A DNA stretch of 25,837 nt from UBA7887 sp964408735 (GTDB lineage Bacteria; Pseudomonadota; Alphaproteobacteria; UBA7887): contig CAYPAX010000071.1 in assembly GCA_964408735.1 (NCBI GenBank), positions 1 to 25,837 on the forward strand, read 5' to 3'. Positions 23,406-25,837 of the stretch are shown one piece after another; position 1 is the stretch's first letter; each line of letters starts with the position of its first letter. A program made the position numbers and the translations under genes. The notes under the pieces were generated by a model, which had not been told where the DNA came from, ran no database searches, and saw only the letters and a program-made list of their open reading frames with translations.

Positions 23406-25151
23406 TCACTCCTTCGCCTTGGCCAAGCCACTGAGAATGTTGGCGGCCATCGGCGCATGGTACATCCAGCGTTCTACGATGGCTTCGGCATCGAGATCGG
23501 GCTTGGCCTCATGCGCCATGGCCAGGGCGGCCTTGGCCTCGTCGATGCGGCCGAGCTGACCGAGTGCCGCGGCCCGGATCAGCGGGCCCCAGAAGAAATC
23601 GTCCATGCCGATCTTGGCACCTTCAAGCAGCGCCTGCTCGAAGTCGCCAAGACCGAAATAGCCGAAAGCGAAGGTGAAATAGTACCAGCCCGGGTGCAGC
23701 GGATTGAGTCGCATGGCGTGGCGCGTCAGTTCCATGCCGCGCTCGATATTGCCGCGCACCACATGATAATGCCCGAGGTCGGCGAGCATTTGGGAATCGT
23801 TCGGATTGAGCTGCTCGGCGCGCTCCGCCTCGGCATCGAAACGCTCTATCTGGCGGCGGAAGAAATAGACCGCGGCGAGCCAGAAATGCGCATAGGCATT
23901 GCGCGGGTCGAGCTCTACAGCGCGCGTGGCTTCGTCGAAGGCGCGCTCGAGCGGTCGCGGTCGCGGATTGAAGTCTATGCGGTATTCCGCGAGGTAGACG
24001 TCGGCGAGCATCGCATGGGCTCGGGAATAGGCCGGATCGAGCGCAATGGCGGTCTCCAGCAAATCGCGCGTGCGGGCATGTACCGCTGGTGTCAGCTCGG
24101 CGGCAAAGCGGCGTGCGCGCAGCACCATGTCGTAGGCGTCGAGATCGCTCGCCGCCTTGTGCACGCTCGATTCCAGAACGGCATCCTGCACCGTCAGCCC
24201 CATGGCCGCGGCGATCTGCTGCGTCAGCTCGTCCTGGACCGCGAAAATGTCCTCCAGCTTGCGGTCGTAGCGCTCGGCCCAGACATGATCGCCCCTGTTC
24301 GTATCGATGAGCTGCGCCGTGACACGGACACGGTCGCCGCCGCGGCGCACGCTGCCCTCGAGCATGTAGGAGGCGCCGAGCTCGCGGCCCACCGTCTGCG
24401 CCTTGACCGGCCTGCCCTTGTATTGAAACGTCGAGTTTCGCGACAACACGTCCATATCGGTGAAGCGCGACAGCTCGGTGATGATGTCCTCCGTCAGGCC
24501 GTCGGAGAAATAGTCGTCTTCGGGGTTGGACGAGAGGTTGTCGAAGGGCAGCACGGCGATGACAGGCCGGCCAGCGATGGCACGCTTGGCGTCGTCATCA
24601 GCTGCGTCTGTCTCTTCAGCGCGGACGCCGAGCGCGCGGTAGGCACGGATCGGCGCGCTGACGTTTTTCAAATTCTGCTCGCCGAGATCGACGAACTCGG
24701 TATCGACGCGCCCGCGCACGGCGCTGTGCGCGAGGTCGGAAATCACGATGCCGCCCGGCTCGGCGAGGGATTCAAGGCGCGCGGCAACGTTGACGCCGTC
24801 GCCATAGATGGTGCCGTCGGCATTCTCCATGACATCGCCGAGATGCACGCCTATGCGGAACGACATGCGCTTGTCTTCGGCCATCGCCCCGTTGGCGGCG
24901 GCGATATCGTCTTGGATCGCCAGCGCCGCACGCACCGCACCGGCGGCGCTCTCGAACACGGCAAGCACCGAATCCCCGGCGGTATCGACGATGCGGCCGG
25001 TCTCGGCCGTGGTGCGGGCATGGAATGCGGCCCGCCGAACCTCCAGGGCCGCCATCGTCGATGTCTCGTCGGCACCCATCAGGCGCGTATAGCCCACCGC
25101 ATCCGCGGCGAGAATGGCCGCAAGTCGTTGCCTGACGGTATTGTCGTTCAA
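23406..25151 (-). CDS. Class III nucleotidyl cyclase with TolB-like and TPR domains (second copy)
   Basis: The 581-residue product repeats the architecture of the protein at 2392-4191: class III cyclase domain (about 8-170, metal-binding aspartates in AADAVGYT and TAGDS, and active-site YGDGVNVAARLESL), TolB-like domain (IAVLPFDNLSSNPEDDYFSDGLTEDIITELSRF through LEGSVRRGG), then TPR helices (LDPAYSRAHAMLADVYLAE, LDPRNAYAHFWLAAVYFF, LNPNDSQMLADLGHYHVVRG). The catalytic residues are intact, so it should make cAMP or cGMP. The start is a TTG at 25151, with GGAAAG a few bases upstream. It is probably cytoplasmic. Its stop abuts DUF1326, so the cyclase leads a unit with DUF1326 and DUF2182. The long open frame on the opposite strand is a GC-codon artefact. 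Confidence 0.9.
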   Translation of the reverse strand: MNDNTVRQRLAAILAADAVGYTRLMGADETSTMAALEVRRAAFHARTTAETGRIVDTAGDSVLAVFESAAGAVRAALAIQDDIAAANGAMAEDKRMSFRIGVHLGDVMENADGTIYGDGVNVAARLESLAEPGGIVISDLAHSAVRGRVDTEFVDLGEQNLKNVSAPIRAYRALGVRAEETDAADDDAKRAIAGRPVIAVLPFDNLSSNPEDDYFSDGLTEDIITELSRFTDMDVLSRNSTFQYKGRPVKAQTVGRELGASYMLEGSVRRGGDRVRVTAQLIDTNRGDHVWAERYDRKLEDIFAVQDELTQQIAAAMGLTVQDAVLESSVHKAASDLDAYDMVLRARRFAAELTPAVHARTRDLLETAIALDPAYSRAHAMLADVYLAEYRIDFNPRPRPLERAFDEATRAVELDPRNAYAHFWLAAVYFFRRQIERFDAEAERAEQLNPNDSQMLADLGHYHVVRGNIERGMELTRHAMRLNPLHPGWYYFTFAFGYFGLGDFEQALLEGAKIGMDDFFWGPLIRAAALGQLGRIDEAKAALAMAHEAKPDLDAEAIVERWMYHAPMAANILSGLAKAKE

Positions 25152-25403
25152 AGCGCGCGCTTTCCGCTATTGGTCCATGGCCAGAGGCAGCAAGGCTAGA
25201 GCTTTACGCGGCCGGATGGAATCGCTTTGACAGGCCGAAGATGCTTGGCGGACTCAGGGCGAGACCTGAATAGTGCCCTCTGTCGCACGGTATTGTGACC
25301 AGACGGCGAGCGCGCGAGCTTGGCTGCCTCACCGCTATCTCGCCAAAGGCCCGTAGATTCGGACTGCACCAACCTATTGTTATATATGGGGTTTCAAGGC
25401 GCT

Positions 25404-25425
25404 GAAAAATTCAATAAAATTTTTC
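25404..25425. repeat. 8-base perfect AT-rich inverted repeat
   Basis: GAAAAATT at 25404-25411 is exactly complementary to AATTTTTC at 25418-25425, with a 6-base centre. It is the most symmetric element in the AT-rich island upstream of the rpoH-like gene. It could be an operator, or curved DNA bound by a nucleoid protein. As RNA the stem would be weak. Confidence 0.4.
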
Positions 25426-25581
25426 CAACCTTTTCGAGACTTCTTAAATAAAACTGCTTCTTATTTGTATCAATGCCAAAACGAAACTTATGGACAGCCG
25501 TTTTTTCTCTGTGATTAACTTTGTCTCGACTGAGGATGAGTTGGATTGACCTGCCGAAGAGCTTGGCGATCCAAGAACACA

Positions 25582-25603
25582 TACCGTCACAGTCGGTACG
25601 GTA
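25582..25603. repeat. 6-base inverted repeat in the rpoH-like leader
   Basis: TACCGT at 25582-25587 is complementary to ACGGTA at 25598-25603, around a 10-base centre, 23 bases before the rpoH-like ATG. It may form a small leader hairpin or a protein site; short enough to be chance. Confidence 0.25.
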
Positions 25604-25626
25604 CGACAGGGAAGGTACGAACGAGG

Positions 25627-25803
25627 ATGGCTTACTCAGACACGCCGCAGACCCAGAAGGCCAATCGCCGCTACATCAACCGCTCCATGAAGACCGCGCT
25701 GCTGAGCCGCGAGCGCGAGTTCGAGTTGGCCCGGAAGTGGCGCGAGGAAGAGGACGAAGAGGCGCTGCACGAGCTGGTCAACGCCTATCAGCCCGTTGAT
25801 TAA
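25627..25803 (+). pseudogene. Truncated RpoH-like (sigma-32 family) N-terminus
   Basis: From ATG 25627 the frame gives 58 residues and then TAA at 25801-25803. Residues 11-53 read like region 1.2 of an alphaproteobacterial RpoH-group sigma factor: NRRYINRSMKTALLSREREFELARKWREEEDEEALHELVNAY. In intact proteins this leads straight into the region 2 helix with RLVI/RLVV and the core-binding motif. Here, after NAYQ, it becomes PVD and stops. None of the three forward frames continues the sigma factor after about 25791, so a simple one-base frameshift does not restore it. An insertion at that point, a deletion, or a misassembled contig end are the likely explanations. GAAGG at 25611-25615 lies 11 bases before the ATG. 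If real, the truncated product lacks every functional domain. Confidence 0.7.
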
Positions 25804-25837
25804 GTGGCTTTGCTGATTCTCACTCCCAGACGATGAA
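25792..25837. mobile_element. Possible end of an inserted element interrupting the rpoH-like gene
   Basis: The last 46 bases or so have no sigma-factor coding potential in any frame and begin exactly where homology to the RpoH family stops. This is what the terminal inverted repeat and leader of an insertion sequence would look like, and a window ending inside a multicopy element is typical of short-read contigs. No transposase is visible and I cannot name an element, so this is inference from context. Confidence 0.3.

Larger units (their letters stand above)
25152..25626. other. Intergenic region with an AT-rich core, between the cyclase and rpoH-like starts
   Basis: About 475 bases separate two divergent genes. 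The part from 25152 to about 25375 has ordinary composition and no gene I can support. From about 25376 to 25520 it is strongly AT-rich, with TTATATAT, A-tracts and T-tracts, and holds an 8-base inverted repeat (25404-25425). A 62-codon minus-strand frame (25394-25582) is not convincing. The rpoH-like leader contains another inverted repeat at 25582-25603. Promoters for both flanking genes are expected here; TTGACC at 25545-25550 has no good -10 partner. Confidence 0.5.

Noticed and set aside
23457..25199. A 580-codon open frame on the plus strand opposite the second cyclase.
   Set aside because: The minus-strand frame encodes a complete cyclase-TolB-TPR protein. The plus frame is His/Arg/Gly-rich with no domain and is the usual shadow of high-GC third positions.
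25394..25582. A 62-codon minus-strand frame in the AT-rich gap.
   Set aside because: No ribosome-binding site or recognisable motif, and the composition reflects the AT-rich DNA rather than host coding; kept only as intergenic.

Overview
The window looks like a chromosomal piece of a high-GC alphaproteobacterium. The thrC gene followed by an M16 processing-peptidase-like gene, the split glycine decarboxylase (gcvPA/gcvPB) behind a tandem glycine riboswitch, the APH-type thrB and the RpoH-like sigma factor all fit that class. A Rhodospirillales-like member is a guess. Apart from two AT-richer edges (about 1-560 and 25380-25560), base composition and codon use are uniform, so most of the window reads as core genome. 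Both edges look like breaks: a gene is cut at base 1, and an rpoH-like gene loses its reading frame about 45 bases before the right end, as if interrupted by an inserted element or ending at an assembly breakpoint.

Layout, left to right. (1) A partial unrecognised minus-strand gene and an AT-richer gap. (2) lepA (EF-4), convergent with a class III adenylate/guanylate cyclase-TolB-like-TPR protein. (3) A minus-strand pair: a small membrane protein overlapping an NADPH-dependent FMN reductase. (4) A plus-strand run of thrC, an M16 peptidase and a RimJ-type acetyltransferase. (5) A yqgE-family gene divergent from a large DsbD/ScsB-type thiol-disulfide membrane protein, which is followed by a Prx5-type peroxiredoxin. 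(6) A minus-strand thrB-rnhA pair, divergent from a two-gene unit of a double CDGSH iron-sulfur protein and a lipoprotein. (7) A sigma-70-like promoter, a tandem glycine riboswitch and an operon gcvT-gcvH-gcvPA-gcvPB-cupin-DUF3047 with 4-base overlaps at its end. (8) A minus-strand run, transcribed from right to left: a second cyclase-TolB-TPR gene, DUF1326, DUF2182 and a PAS histidine kinase. (9) A 475-base gap and the truncated rpoH-like gene.

Functional themes are glycine cleavage and one-carbon metabolism under riboswitch control, the last two steps of threonine synthesis (thrB and thrC, in separate units), thiol/redox and iron-sulfur handling, and cyclic-nucleotide plus PAS-kinase signalling. 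The least explained parts are the tightly coupled cyclase-DUF1326-DUF2182 unit, whose two DUF proteins carry dense cysteine motifs; the cupin and DUF3047 genes coupled to gcvPB; the CDGSH-lipoprotein pair; and the two broken edges.
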